DNA of 64,000 nucleotides, from NCBI GenBank assembly GCA_945859605.1, contig OX243814.1, positions 23,959,686 to 24,023,685 of the forward strand, read 5' to 3'. Origin of the DNA: Lumbricus rubellus. Its lineage: Eukaryota; Annelida; Clitellata; Crassiclitellata; Lumbricidae. The translations under genes were made by a program, and so were the position numbers. Under the pieces are notes generated by a model. It was not told the DNA's origin. It worked only from the letters and a program-made list of their open reading frames with translations, and did not search any database. Shown here in pieces: positions 34,201 through 46,558 of this stretch (position 1 is the stretch's first letter; each line of letters begins with the position of its first letter).

Positions 34201-36803
34201 GACTTTAGAAACCAAATAACACGATGCTTTTATAACTTCACATTTTGTATTGATCCTCATTTACTGACCCAAAGGGTGGAGAGCTGTTTAGCTGCCAGAT
34301 AGCATGATAATTCACAGATCTTGTCCCCCAAGCACCCTAACGAGGTTTGATGTACTGAACTGCAATTTACCTGCCAACATATACGAGTATCACCAAGCAC
34401 TGATGCAAGCATGACTGGCCCATTCATGAGAGGATAGACTGTACAGTGTTTGCTTTATCATTTCTCTGTCTACTTCATGTCATTGATCAATAATACATCT
34501 GATATATAATTATCAGTTGGGCTGAAGAATATTACAAGTGAAAATGATTAGATATGTTAGATATAGATTAAAATGATTAGATATGTTAGATATAGATTAA
34601 ATTGGCCGAGGACATTTGTCTATTCTGTCTTTATTGTGCTCCTATTCATCTTTTGTTGTTTATTGAATTATATCACCTCCAAGTCTGTCATTTTTTGCTG
34701 TTCTGTCAGTTGTTCTTTGATCTATCCATTCATCCATCCATCCATGTGTTTGGTTGAGAATTTCTAATTACAGTGTATTTCAATTTATAGGCGCTATGGT
34801 CTGAAAGATGTCTATGCTGAGATGGTTCACATATGCAGACACTGCAATGCTTTATTTTGGGAGGTAAGTTTTGGAAAATTAAAACACTCTGATTATGTGT
34901 TAGGTAGGGATGTTAAACGACAATCGGAAATCCGATAATTATTAGCAGTTTCGGTTTTTACTGCTTACAAAACGATAACCAAATTCATTAAAAAAATTAT
35001 ACTAGAAAATTATAGGAGGTGTTTTATTCATTTGTACGACTATAAGCTTAAAGGTTGCCATGAAAACAAACTACTTGCAACAAATAAATGGTTGTCCCGA
35101 CGCTGCATTACTCACGGCCCGTTTTATATATAAGATGTCATTGACTTCGGTACAATAGATGTGTCAAAGAACGGCACTCTGATGCCACACTTCAAATGCA
35201 ACATCATGACGCATTTCGTCAAATTTTAAGATTTTGTGAGGGTGAAATGCTGAATGCAATATAAAATTAGCTTTCAACAAACGTGACGAGGTAATTATAC
35301 AAACTCTTAAACCTTTTTTTACATCAAAAACATCATCTAACGCAATGAATCGCCACAACCAGATGTTGGTTAATCTTGGCAGCATTTTGGCTGTGGGTTG
35401 GAATTCCAGATGCCTATTCCTGTGAAATTGGCAGATTGATATCGATTCAAAGAAATGGTAGGGGAGGATTTAATATGCACCCATTGTTAAGTGTTCAGGA
35501 TGGGCATTGAATATATACACCGTGAGTCAAAAAAAAGTAAGCCAAATTGTTTTTCATATATCTCTAATGCCTGATAAGATATCACGCTAAAATTTTCCAA
35601 ATATTTAGAGAATTGGACCAAGAATACGATTCCAAAATTTCATGGGATAGAATTGAACGGATAAAAAGATATGAATCTGTAAACTTCATATGCCGAAATT
35701 GCCGTTTACAAGCAATTTTTTTGTCAGATTCAATAAAAAGTAAGCTAAACTGTTTTTATTATATCTCCAATGCCAGCTAATTAATCATACTAAAACTTTC
35801 CAGATATTTAGATAATTGAACCTAGAATAGGATTCCAAAATATCATGTAATAAATTTGAACGGATAGAAAGATATGAATATTTGAACTTCATCTCCGAAA
35901 TTTCAGTTTTCAGCAAATCTGTTATGGTGTTCGCTGCAGTTTTGATGCCTGATAATTCCCAATTTTGGTCTTCAGTGATCCTGGAGTAAAATTTTACGGA
36001 ATATAAAGTGTGGAGCGTGCATAATGAAAGACCGAGTCTACCAGACAACAATCCATGATATAAACGATCTGAAGCAAAGTGTGGGATGGCCTGGACCAGA
36101 TGATAATCGACGATGCTGTTGCCTAATGGCGCCTGCGCCTCAAGGCTTGCGTGCAAGCTGAAGGATGACATTTTGAGCATCTTATTTAATTAAATAATCA
36201 AATCATACTGTTGGGGTCATATTGCTAGTTCAATTATCTACATATCTGGAAAATTTTAGAATGATTGATCATCATGCATTAGAGATATGAGAAAAAGTTT
36301 GACTTACATTTTACTGAATCTGACAGAAAATTGCTTGTAAACGGCAATTTCGGCATATGAAGTTTAAAGATTCATATCTTTTTATCCGTTCAACTTTATC
36401 TCATGAAATTTTGGAATCATATTCTTGGTCCAATTCTCTAAATATTTGGAAAATTTTAGCGTGATAGGTTATCAGGCATTAGAGATATATGAAAAACAAT
36501 TTGGCTTACTTTTTTTGACTCACGGTGTATATATAATGACTTTTGTATAATTGTATAATTGGTTATTGTAATTTTCGATAAACATATATCTTTGTGGTTG
36601 GATGACTGCCATTGCCCTGCCCTGTCTTCACATCAGCTGATAGATTAAACAGATGATTACATGTAACTCTTGTAGTGCTACTTCACAGTTGATGTCATCA
36701 TGTTTTGTTGCAGTTGCATGGCCATCCATGTGCTGTTCAGAATATGGAGCCACAGTCAACGTCTGTCTCTCCAAAAATGTTCGTCGATTTCTTTTCGGCT
36801 TGA
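28210..36803 (+). CDS. FBXO25/32-like: F-box protein of the FBXO25/FBXO32 (atrogin-1) family
   Basis: Exons are 28210-28337, 30240-30345, 31569-31661, 32209-32302, 32765-32934, 33776-34035, 34791-34863 and 36714-36803. Phases fit and give 337 residues (human paralogues are about 355-367). The N-terminus [12 protein letters not shown] is the family signature. Exons 3-4 carry [16 protein letters not shown] and SSLSGMAQK. The F-box is in exon 6 ([18 protein letters not shown] ... [14 protein letters not shown]). Exon 7 has [10 protein letters not shown] and exon 8 ends [13 protein letters not shown]. These proteins are SCF ubiquitin-ligase substrate receptors: the F-box binds Skp1. Human FBXO32 drives muscle atrophy. 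The segment after the first 24 residues is short and lacks the Lys/Arg-rich putative nuclear signal seen in the human proteins. A single pre-duplication orthologue is likely. Confidence 0.95.
33553..33612 (+). repeat. CR1/L2-like retroposon 3' tail
   Basis: 'gcgcctctgagtag' then 'ttgaaagggcgctatataaat' and (TGAT)n. It is the same tail family as at 3246, 38750 and 60925. It lies in intron 5 of the FBXO gene. Confidence 0.7.
34905..35122 (+). mobile_element. hAT-like repeat with TAGGGATG end, copy 2
   Basis: It begins TAGGGATGTTAAACGACAAT, continues with 'ccgataattatt' and 'aaacgataacc' blocks, and reaches 'ctgcattactcacggcc'. It is the reverse-oriented homologue of 23498-23724. It starts 41 bp past exon 7 of the FBXO gene. 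Confidence 0.6.
35518..36527. mobile_element. Tc1/mariner-like palindromic element, 1010 bp
   Basis: It starts CACCGTGAGTCAAAAAAAAG and ends in the reverse complement, TTTTTTTGACTCACGGTG. TA lies on each side (the flanks are TATATA). The inverted arms extend about 200 bp ('taagccaaattgtttttcatatatct'; 'gccgaaattgccgtttacaagcaattt'), and each arm contains a second diverged repeat of itself (35740-35930 against 35521-35719). The TA flanks suggest Tc1/mariner mobilisation. There is no transposase frame. It lies in the last intron of the FBXO gene. Confidence 0.8.
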
Positions 36804-38289
36804 TTTGCAGAAGTGAGCGATTGTTTCGTCAATGAAAAAGGTTTCAACTCGAAGCCGATTCTTCCGCCGATATATACTTCTCCAAAAGGAGCAAAAACAC
36901 AGCTTTATTATATTTTGTATTTTATTATATTATGTGGAAAAAATTCAGAGTAGAAGTTGAACCGTTGCTACAGTGTTTAAGCTTTATTTCAGTGATTATC
37001 GTATATATTTTCATCTTTTTATTATTTATTTACAAATAATCGACTGTTTCGTATTTCTGATTGACAGTTGCCGAATCAATGCATTCATGTAAATGTTAAT
37101 TGTTGATGTCAATTTCTGTCGACGGTGAAAGTATGTACTATGTACAAACAAACCAGTTTACAAAAGTTTTTAACTTTGGTAAAATATAATAAAAATATCT
37201 GGTTGGACTATCTGTACACACCAACTGTCTTTTGAGGGAAGATTTATTTAATAAGTTTATTTAATAATAAAAACTGGGTTTTGTAACAAAGAATTTCTTT
37301 GTCGCATTAAAATTGGAATTTTCTGATCCTATAGTAAGCTATAGGTTAAATTTTCAACCATTTATATGCAAGTATAAAGTTGGCTTACTCATGAACAAAA
37401 TACACGGTCAACATTTTAAAGGAAATAATTGAATAATTGTTTGTACATTGAATGTAGATAATTCGTTTTCTTCTGCAGATAATTGATGTTCTAAGAATCA
37501 AAATGACTGTTGCATGAATTTTTCTAGCGTGAGCATTTTATGTATAGGCTTTATCTTTTCAAAGCCTGGTGTTCGAATTAACAACGATGAAGAACAAATT
37601 ACTATCCGTTTGAATGTATATAATTACGTATACTATGTATAGGAGTTTGTTTTGGTTTATGCATTGCTTAAAGTTGAATGTTCAAGCTTTGATTGTGTTC
37701 CACCATTCACCTTGTGTTGACCCTTTTGAAATAATTTTTGGATATGTTTATTGTTGTTACTGTACAATGAGTACATAATATTGGTCTGAAATTCAGATTA
37801 AACCCTGAAACGTATTTGAATAGTTTGCTCGAGTGCCAGCTTTTCAATTTTTCTTTGGGTAGTTTCATATCTGATTTGTGTAAATTGCAAATCTAGATCT
37901 GTGTAATTTGAGAGAAATTCCGATTTAGATTTTAATTGCAATACTAATTTAATTTTTTTTTCAGGAATTCTTTGAATTACCATAACAACATTTTCCACTA
38001 CATTTTCAAGTGTAATTAGCATTAATTATACAAATTTAACTCGGCAATTTTTGTGATTATGAACAGTGTTTGTTACTAGAACATATAGAGAGGTGAATGA
38101 AAGTTGTTAGGAAAGGCTTCTGGATCGAAGACAGTCATAATTTATGCAATTTATATAAGTTGTTTTGTAATATTTAATAATTATTTATACATTAATAGCT
38201 TCTAGAGCAGTGAATGACCCCTGTAAGAACTTGTGTATTAGACATTAGGGTACGGTAGAAACTGTCTAGCTCTACCTCAGATTGACCCA
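36804..38289. other. FBXO 3' UTR and downstream DNA
   Basis: AT-rich and non-coding. An AATAAA is readable near 37190 ('aatataataaaaata'), about 390 bp past the FBXO stop codon, as one candidate polyadenylation signal. No other gene is visible. Confidence 0.45.
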
Positions 38290-38822
38290 CGCAGAATTAT
38301 TATGATTGCTGTAAACATAACAGCTTTAGAAGTTCCTTTTTCTGGAAGTTGCTTTTCTGCCATAAGCCTTTGTGGACGCATCCTCGATTTGTTCATGTCT
38401 CTGGCTATAATTATGCTGTGTGTGCTTCACTGGCTCCCCTCCAGCATCGGATATCATAGCGAATTGTCGCTTTGGTATGGTCACTGGTGGTCCATGTTGG
38501 GTCTTGGTCTAGCCTATCTTTGCAACCTCTGTTGCCCTACCCAGAATGCAACGGTTTATCACTGTCTTCACTCTATGGAGCAGGGTGTACTCATCTTTTG
38601 CAAGCACAGCTTTCATGCAGAATTGTGCATTCTTGGTTGTTGTGGCCCTTGCTTTGAAAGTATCTCCCCTTAGCAATGCACTTGTTAAGTTGTTCCCCAG
38701 GTTTCACTCGGACTTTTTATGCACACCACAAACTGTCCCTATTAGCCGTGCTGGGGGTCGGGAGCACTCCTGGGTAGTCGCCTTGAAGGAGCTCTATATA
38801 AATTCTCATCATGAATGAACGA
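38290..38822 (+). pseudogene. CR1-like LINE 3' end remnant
   Basis: Across shifting frames one reads VLHWLP, then LCCPTQNAT, LHSMEQGVL, AFLVVVALALK, LSNALVKLFPRFHSDF and SRAGG. These correspond in order to the conserved CR1-type C-terminus (LHWLPxxxRI ... LRSxxQGxLxVPR ... RAFSVxxPxLWNSLP). The tail 'cttgaaggagctctatataaatt' and (GAAT)n follow. The 123-codon open frame here is a by-product of decay, not a gene. Confidence 0.7.
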
Positions 38823-39930
38823 ATTGAATGTTTCTTTTTAAAATTAGCTGTTAATACGCGTCGTTGCTTGGTATCAGTCGTTCGTGCAGAAAGATGGACT
38901 CACAATTTAGAGTCACGATTTGTTGGATCTCTTGTTGAATAGCAGAAACTACAACAGCAATGAACTACCTGCAGAAATCCGATTTATTGTTTAGTTTGCT
39001 GTTTCGTTTCTGGATAAAGTTTAGTGATTTATTTGCATTCTTAACATGTACTCATTGTTTTGAAACCCAATGTGTTTGTTTTTTAATTATCTAAGTTTTG
39101 TTTTGTCAGTAAGCACTTTGGTGATATATATAATTATATTAATTGGGTCACTACAATTTTAAAGTGCTCTGTATATAAAAATATTTATTAATTTTGTATT
39201 TGAAGAATTGCGTTTGTGTTATGAGACTGGGGTGATGATTTGGTGTACCAAATGTATATTCTTGTAATGTTTGTATAATAAAAATGGTTTGGCATTTGAT
39301 TGATTTTTTGTTTCTCCATTTGCGATTTCCTGATTAGTTATCTTGCCTGTAAAGTTGTACATCTTTATCACTGATTGCTTGGACTTGCCATTGAAGTAGG
39401 CTGCACATTCAGGCAGGTGTATTGCCTGAATTTCTCAAGTTGTCTGGCAGTACACACGTACGGGGGCATCTTGATTCTAAAGAGGACAATTATTCCTTTA
39501 TTCCTGGCATTTCCTGCCTCAACACATGCTTTTGTTCTGTAAGGTAAATGTTGTCATCTGCCCATGAGTTCAGGTGTTGCAATAGAGACACCATGATTAT
39601 GCAAGTACAGAATGATGAGATAAGAGAAGACCATTCAGCTAACCATGATTCAAAAATGGGTATGAGTATTGTCAACTATGTTTTTGACATTGGCATTTGA
39701 AGGCTGGCGGTATGAGACAATTATTCAGGACTTCCACTGCTTCCACGTCATGATGATCTAATCATGATCATCGTTATCTAATCCATTGTAAAATTCACAG
39801 AGAAATATGCTTTTCAAAATTAAATCCTCAGTTTTTATACATCATGTGCTAGTAAATGCATTTCATTAAAAAAATTCCATTTCGGGGTTGTTCAAACATC
39901 CCGCCCCCAACTAGCCTATAGCCTATACGC
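38823..39930. other. Non-coding stretch
   Basis: AT-rich, with several AATAAA-like motifs (for example near 39275). I recognise no gene or element. Confidence 0.5.
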
Positions 39931-40450
39931 GGCCTTCATCCTAGCGATCTACCGTCCTGGCGCTCCGATTTCGTCGACCTTGTTCAGCCAGCTTGCGTTA
40001 AACTACTTATAAACAGTTCACACAACGTACTTCACAGTTCACACTCTACAACTCGTCATCGCTGGCGATTTAAACCTTTACCTTGAAGATCCCCATCCAT
40101 CTGAGGTGTCTGACCAAAGGCTATTCTGGATGAGTTTGGGATGGCTCGACAGGTAGGTTATAGCTGCTGATCAGCCGACGCATCAGCAAGAAGGCGTCTG
40201 GCTTGGCGTTATCCTAACGTGTGACGACCGTGTCGACGGTACCGGTCGATTTCCGCGTTCACCCCCTCCTCACCACCACCACCCCTACCATATCCGACCA
40301 TCGTCGCATCCATCCATCCCGTTCCTCTTAGATGCGCGCCTTCTTGCTTCATCAGAGAGGTTCGTGACTTGCGAAGTTTCGACCGGGTGGCCTTGAAGTC
40401 AATTCTTGACATAGGTCTAGTCCAGCCATCATTGATCCATCTGCAGACTT
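39930..40450 (+). pseudogene. LINE endonuclease-domain remnant
   Basis: On + one reads FILAIYRPGAPISSTLFSQL, then (after a stop) LQLVIAGDLNLYLEDPHPSE, then PTHQ and GVILTCDDRVDG. YRPG and GDLN with the spaced THQ and D are hallmarks of the apurinic endonuclease-like domain at the N-terminus of LINE ORF2. Internal stops and frame changes show it is dead. The minus-strand 148-codon frame here is its shadow. Confidence 0.68.
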
Positions 40451-41066
40451 GGAGAGCTGCATGCCTGCAGTCGGTCACCGACGTCTTCATCATTCGTGGT
40501 CTGTGAAACCACAACGACGGTCCTTCTGACGCGATTTCTTCCCACCCGCCATGCAGGTCTGCAGGTACTTCCGGTGTCACCAAATCTCTCAATGGTTTGA
40601 CACCGAGTAGGCCTACCGGTCCCTGCGGCGTGGATTCGACAGAGGCGCGGTACAAGAATAGGCGGCATTAGGCATTCAGGCTATTATCTCCTGCTGATCG
40701 CACTGTCTGCCTATAGGCCAACGAATAACCAGACAGCAAACACCCAGGCAATTCACCGGCAAACTGCATGATTAGGCTAGTTGGTATAAGGAAATGCCAC
40801 CATTAGGCCGATTATTGTTATTACGCCCTGTGTGCAGTACGTGGCACATAATAGATTCTCTCACTCTGGTCGATTGCATTAATTTTCGGGTTGCATGCCT
40901 AATACAGTCTATTATGGAAAATGAACAACCCTTGTCTATGTCCAGCACCCCCCCCCCTTCCCCACTTCTGGGAACCGTGAGAGATCGTTTCCCCAACACA
41001 CGGATCGATCCCCTAATTTCCATTGGTAAACGCGGCCGCTTGTGTGCAGATTAAATGGAATGTTGT

Positions 41067-42628
41067 TCATAGGAAAAACGAGTCCGTGCTGCTATAAAGA
41101 TCGAGAAGTTTGTTGTTCTTCAGATTGTTAGCTTCTGAGTTCGACTTCTTCTTCTGCCATGATGACGATGACGCATCGTTCATCGATTGCGTCAAATAAT
41201 CGTCATCGAAGTCGTCATCATCATCGTCGTGACGTGTGTGATCGACGTAGTTCTCGTTGGCTTCATTCTCGATGAATCGAAGCGTGACGACGTCAGCGTC
41301 ATCGTCAAGGCTGTTGTTGACGCTCTGGCATGTCTTCATGCCACTCATCCGATGAATCTCTGTTCCAAGACCAAGCAGTTGACGAAACAGCTTACGATCC
41401 TGCGTCTTCAACGAATTCTGTGCACACGCAAAAGCAATAGACTATAATTATAATATAACATGCCCCGATGACCCTCTCCGTAGCCTCGGTGGTGGATGGT
41501 CCACCTCATCTTCCTCAGCGTACTCCTCTCCGAACAGCTTGGCGTCTAGCGTGCGACCCTTCTGCAGCAAGTAGGCTAGGCCAGCTTTATATATGTATAT
41601 AATTTATATATTTATATATAGGCTATGCACGTCGTTAGGTCTACAAGGCCCTACATATATAATAGCCTACACATACTAAGGCTAGAACGCCATCCACAAC
41701 ATGCGGTTACAGAGTAGACCGTTAGGCCTACGGAGTAGGACAGTGGGTCCACGTTTCTGGTTGTGATCAGTGATACAATGATAATTATGGCTGCGTGTCT
41801 TGAATCAGATGGTATACGGATGCTGATTTGTCAGTTATAAATAAATAGAGTATAATTGTTATAGTCGCTTACTATTTCTTGTTGTAACCAAATGATGGCT
41901 GCTTCGATGTCCTTTTCTTTTTGCGCTTGACTGCAGGTCACCGTCACGCTCTGTTGGTTCAGCATCTCGGAAGGCTGAAGCTCAGGCAGGCTGTCGAGTG
42001 GACCTGAGATGCTGACCGTCGAGCCCTGCAGACTGCCACAGATCGAAGTCCTTGGCGGGTAGATCCTGCTGCTGCTACTGCTGCTCAACCGTCGCTTAGT
42101 CAGAGCGTGCCTCAGTCTAAGCGGCAGAAGAACGGTCCTACTACCTCCTCCTACCCCTCCTGCTCCACTCCTTGACCCTGCAGGGGACGAGCTCCCATCG
42201 TCCGCCGATGACCCTCTCCGTAGCCTCGGTGGTGGATGGTCCTCATCATCTTCCTCAGCATACTCCTCTCCGAACAGCTTGGCGTCTAGCGTACGACCCT
42301 TCTGTAGCAGATACGCCAACTCGAAGTTGCTGCCACGCCTCATCTCCTTCAGCATCGCTGGTCGGCTGTTGTTGTGACGGACGTCGGATTTGGATCGCTG
42401 AACACTGATGCGAGGTCGATCAGCAGCTGCTGCAGCCGTCACATGCATGCTATGGTCCGTTGAACCGCTGTGCTGAAGACGATTACGGATGCTCGAACCA
42501 TCTGGAGTTCGTCCGCCGGACTTGACCTTGTCCAACTGTTCGGCGTCGTTGTTGTTGGTTCCTTTCTTCTCCTTCTCTATAGAGGACGCATCAACGGATG
42601 TCTCGCTTCGATACTTTTCCATCGACAT
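41067..42628 (-). CDS. LURAP/FAM89-like protein, two exons
   Basis: Exon 1 is 42628-41873 and exon 2 is 41417-41067. The join is phase 0 and the product 368 residues. An in-frame TGA lies 15 bp upstream of the ATG, so this start is likely the true one. Residues 1-230 are low complexity, with poly-Ala, poly-Ser, Gly-rich and acidic runs. The join creates a helix, AAIIWLQQEI + NSLKTQDRKLFRQLL, followed by GLGTEIHRM. I think this resembles the leucine-rich helix of the LURAP1/FAM89 adaptor family (LxxEMxxLRxxDxxLLxQLxxLxxxI). In vertebrates those proteins bind signalling partners such as MRCK or LIMK. The tail has poly-Asp. The family call is moderate, and a lineage-specific protein is possible. 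A piece of exon 1 is duplicated in the intron. Confidence 0.6.
41461..41570 (-). pseudogene. Intronic partial copy of exon 1 of the LURAP-like gene
   Basis: 'ccgatgaccctctccgtagcctcggtggtggatggtc' to 'gcgtctagcgt.cgacccttctg.agcaa' repeats 42203-42311 with only a few substitutions and a three-base change. It is in the same orientation, about 740 bp away. It has no splice sites of its own that I can see. Confidence 0.88.
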
Positions 42629-45240
42629 CGTTGATGACCTTCATCAATCCATGGATATATCCAAGAACGTGTTACAGTTCGTGATCAGTGGACTAAAAGC
42701 AAAAGTTCATGACTTGCAGTATACCTTCTTTCGAACTTAACTCACGAAGCAATCGAAACACGTATAATTATGATTTTATAATACCTGAATATATTATACG
42801 CTTTAATGCTATCTATCTCTGCGCACCAGCAGAAATCACCAGGATGTGTCGCGCCCCTTGTAAGACAGGGCCTATGTATATGATGCATGGGCCCTTTAGT
42901 TTTTATATACATATACATATACATATAGGCCTACATAGGCGCCAAACAAGGGCCTAAGTCGCCAGCGTGGCAAACCTGTACGCACTCATACAAAGGCCTA
43001 CGTGCCTATATACGCGTGAACAGTTTAATATAGAGAGAGATATGACGATGCCTGTGTGTACAAGTAACGGGTGTAGCCCACTATTTCACTGTGATGTGCC
43101 GACCGCCGCTATGTGCCATTGTGTATTGTAACGCCAACGTTATCAAGTAGTTTGTTGTTCGTTTTTGTGAAGAGGAATGTCTCACCGACGTCTCTTGTGG
43201 CTATAGTATGGTCATGCTTCAATGCTCACTTGGGGGCGCTGGGTGTCCTGTGGCAATCATACAGTGCCACCTGTTAATACAGGTTCAAAGGGAAATGTAG
43301 ACAAGGCGTGTACAGCCTCTCAGTGGGTCTGATATTGCAGGCCTGTGTGGTTCGTTCATAGGCATGTAAGGCCTATGGAGGTGGCCTAGCTGACATAGCC
43401 TACAACATGCGGCTTATTAAGCATTCAGAAAATGAGCAGATATCGGTCTTCATTCGATAGAAAGGTGTCTCTCAATGACAATAACTAGTACGTATAATTA
43501 AATTGCTGCTTTCGTTAGACACAATATGTGTCATATGTCAAGCTCATTAGTTATTGCTATCTATCAGGAAGAATTCGCAATCGATACGACTATAATAATA
43601 TAGTTTTCAGACTGGGTCAAAGTCTGGGGTCTAAAATTGTGCTTTCCTTGTATGCATGCAAAGTGTTCAGTCGACATTGTCAAGTGTGCAATTGTCTGGT
43701 CTGGATCTCGAGTGTGGAGTGCGCATACAGTTTTTAGAGATTAGGCCTATCTCAAGTCAACAACATAATTATGATTTTCTAATGCCTGAATTTTTACTTC
43801 TGCCTATAGTTCAAGCATATATGCCTAGGCCTACAGTTTGTGCAGTTTACATTTCTGAGTATTTTACTGTAGCTAGCCTGCTTGCAATTTCAATGAATCG
43901 TGGCAGTCAAATAATAGAATCCGCGTATCAGGTTGTCCCCAAGATTCATCCACCAAGAAATAGGTCTATTAGGCCAATTAGTCATTCGAACATTCATGGT
44001 TGACCGTCTTAACACCACTACCTTTCAACACACCTTTGTGGTTTGGGTCGTTAATTGTTATCATATAGGCCTACTATAGGGGCATATAGGCCTATAGCCT
44101 ATAGGCCCATTCGGACATGAGCCTAGGCTACAGGACCAGGAAAACTTTGAGTCAGAGCCTACTCAGAGGTGTCCCAAAGGGATGGAGGTGGAAGGGAAAG
44201 AGGGAGGGTAGAGAACTCGGATTTACGAAGCTAACTGCGAGTGAATTAATAATAGGCCTATCCTATATGCACATGCTAGAAACAATAATTATAGGCTTAA
44301 CTTATTTGAATTTGATAAATACCTGCATATGTGATCAGTCGCTCGACTTCTTTTCTTTCTCTGTACACCTTCATTCAGCCTATTATGCTGATGATGCAAG
44401 TGCTGCATATAACATGCAGCCTACCCGATCTCTTTGCATTCCGTAATAAATAGCATATACTCCATGATAATTATAACGACGAATTCAAACTGTCACATAA
44501 TTATGGTCGAACGATCGAATTCAATGACATCGAACGAACCTCAGGGCATCTGTAGTTTTACTGTCACCTTCCATTGCTTGTGGGAATGTTCAGAAAATGC
44601 AGAGGACGGTGGGTCGTAAAACTGGTCTCAATGAAACACGAACAGTTCTGGTTACCGAGTTTGCACGTAGGCCTATACTTATCAAATGTCTACAGGTCAA
44701 TCTAGACTCCTCAGTTCCGGACTCCGCTATACTTACGAATAAATCATCCCAGCTTTCGTCTGTCATAATTGTCAAGTCAGCACTCTACTCAAATGACTCA
44801 ATGATAGTCCAAACATAGTATTATTTATTATTATTTAGTTTTTTAAAATTTCTTATGTAAATTTTATATTGTGATACTTGTTCACCAGAGTGCTGATTAT
44901 TTTAAAGAAACTTAAGTTTCATCTAAGCAGCTGAATAATTCAGGTTGGAAATAACAATCTCATGACAAAAGCGATAGACAAAAAAGTAGTTTCTACATCA
45001 AGAAAATAATTATTTTTGAAGAAAGACTACACCTACGTGTTAGTACATCATGGACTCAATCTTTTGCTCAACCTGGATAATTATGATGCAAAAATAAACC
45101 AACTCACAGAATTTAATATCAGCTCAATCATAAACCAACACATAAGATGCATAATTATATGACTCAAGCAGTTTAGTTTTAGCCACCACATGCAGTATGA
45201 CAACAATCATGATGGTTATTATGATACACAATGTCAATCT
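42629..45240. other. Intergenic region rich in AGGCCTA motifs
   Basis: No coding region is recognised. AGGCCTA and its extensions (tataggcctata) are frequent, especially 42925-43010 and 44060-44110. Confidence 0.5.
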
Positions 45241-45248
45241 GATAATAT

Positions 45249-45910
45249 CAGTGACGTAACTAGCGTTGGGCTTGGGGGGGCTTAAGCCCCCCCAAACGAA
45301 GCTGAAGCCCCCCCAAATGAAATCAAGCCGTTGTATGCTTACGGCTAATTTAAATAGACTACCGCATGGACGGCGTACATGCAGTTACGGACGACCGGCC
45401 ATGACTGCCTAAAAATGGCTCCATTTGAGGTCGACACAGCCAAAAATGCGCTGGTCGCTGGGGCTCCGCCCCAGACCCCGATGGAGAACTTACGCTAAAG
45501 ACAAAACCTTTCTCTTTTACAGTAGCAGTTTTAGTTTTATTGTTATCCTGGTAGCTTGAGCTTTGCGACACTGAAAAACGACTTATTCTTAAAGTTTTCG
45601 CGACTTTTCCGTTCACAAATAGCTGGCAAACAAGAGCCTTAAATGGCTCCATTTGAGGTCGACACAGCCAAAAATGCGCTGGTCGCTGGGGCTCCGCCCC
45701 AGACCCCGCTAGGGGAGCTTACGACGCTCCCCCAGACCCCCTAATCGGGACGGGCTTCGTGCCTTCGGCACTCGCAACTTCGCGCCTTCGGCGCCGCCAC
45801 TCACAACCAATTACAACACAGCGTCCTGGCACTTCTTCTTTTACACCTTAAGCATTGGTCATACTTAAGGCTTAAGCCCCCCCAAACGAAAAATCCTAGT
45901 TACGTCCCTG
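45249..45910. mobile_element. hAT-like MITE, 662 bp, with internal duplication
   Basis: Termini are CAGTGACGTAACTAG and CTAGTTACGTCCCTG. Both ends also contain 'ggcttaagcccccccaaacga', inverted only at the outer bases. A perfect 8-bp duplication, gataatat, is at 45241-45248 and 45911-45918. A 68-bp block is present twice, apparently identical, at 45413-45480 and 45641-45708. It also contains a fragment of the dispersed repeat of 17068-17225. Confidence 0.88.
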
Positions 45911-45918
45911 GATAATAT

Positions 45919-46550
45919 GGCTCCGGTTGAAAGCAGCTGAATAATAAGAATGCGCAATATTGAACCACAGTTCTAACAAGTAGACAAAACAAAGTTTAAA
46001 AGTCGTAATTGTCTAAAAGCAGAAACACTTCACATTTCTGTAATGCCAAAAGTCACTGAAATCTTTTTAAAGCAGTTCTTACATCTGGCTAAAAAAAATT
46101 AACAAAATTCTTCCATTCAAAGCCACAAATCATTAACCAAAATATTCAAATGCATTGTATCCATAAAAATACCAAAACATGCACATCAATTAATTAATTA
46201 ATTAATTAATTAAGAAAGCTTTATATAGCACCACTCAAAAAAACATTCCACAGCGTTCTCTACACTATCCTAATAATATGTCAATAAGAACCGAAAGAAA
46301 GAGTTAGCAAATATTCGTTACATATAATTGGAAGAGTTGTAACATAGGAGGTTCACGAACACATGCAGACCCCAAAGACATCAGCAAGCTAGAGTTGACA
46401 TCTCTTGAATCATCAGAGACGTGCAGAACAGGAACTAATTTCTTGATGAAGACCTTGTATGATTGAAAATTGTCATCACTACAAAGAGTGGACTTTCTCT
46501 GTCTGTTGTCTACCAGGTCCAAGCTTCCCAATGTACAAGGCATAACTAGT
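45919..46550. other. Non-coding stretch
   Basis: AT-rich. A minus-oriented tail-like string with (TTAA)n lies at about 46190-46260 ('ctttatatagcaccactcaaaa'), perhaps another retroposon end. No gene is seen. Confidence 0.45.
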
Positions 46551-46558
46551 CTCTAGGG

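Noticed and set aside
38302..38673. 123-codon Cys/Leu-rich frame as a membrane protein gene
   Set aside because: Neighbouring frames match the CR1-like LINE C-terminus in order and the LINE tail follows. The open frame is a decay by-product.
40209..40655. 148-codon minus-strand frame
   Set aside because: The opposite strand carries LINE endonuclease motifs (YRPG, GDLN), so the minus frame is a shadow.
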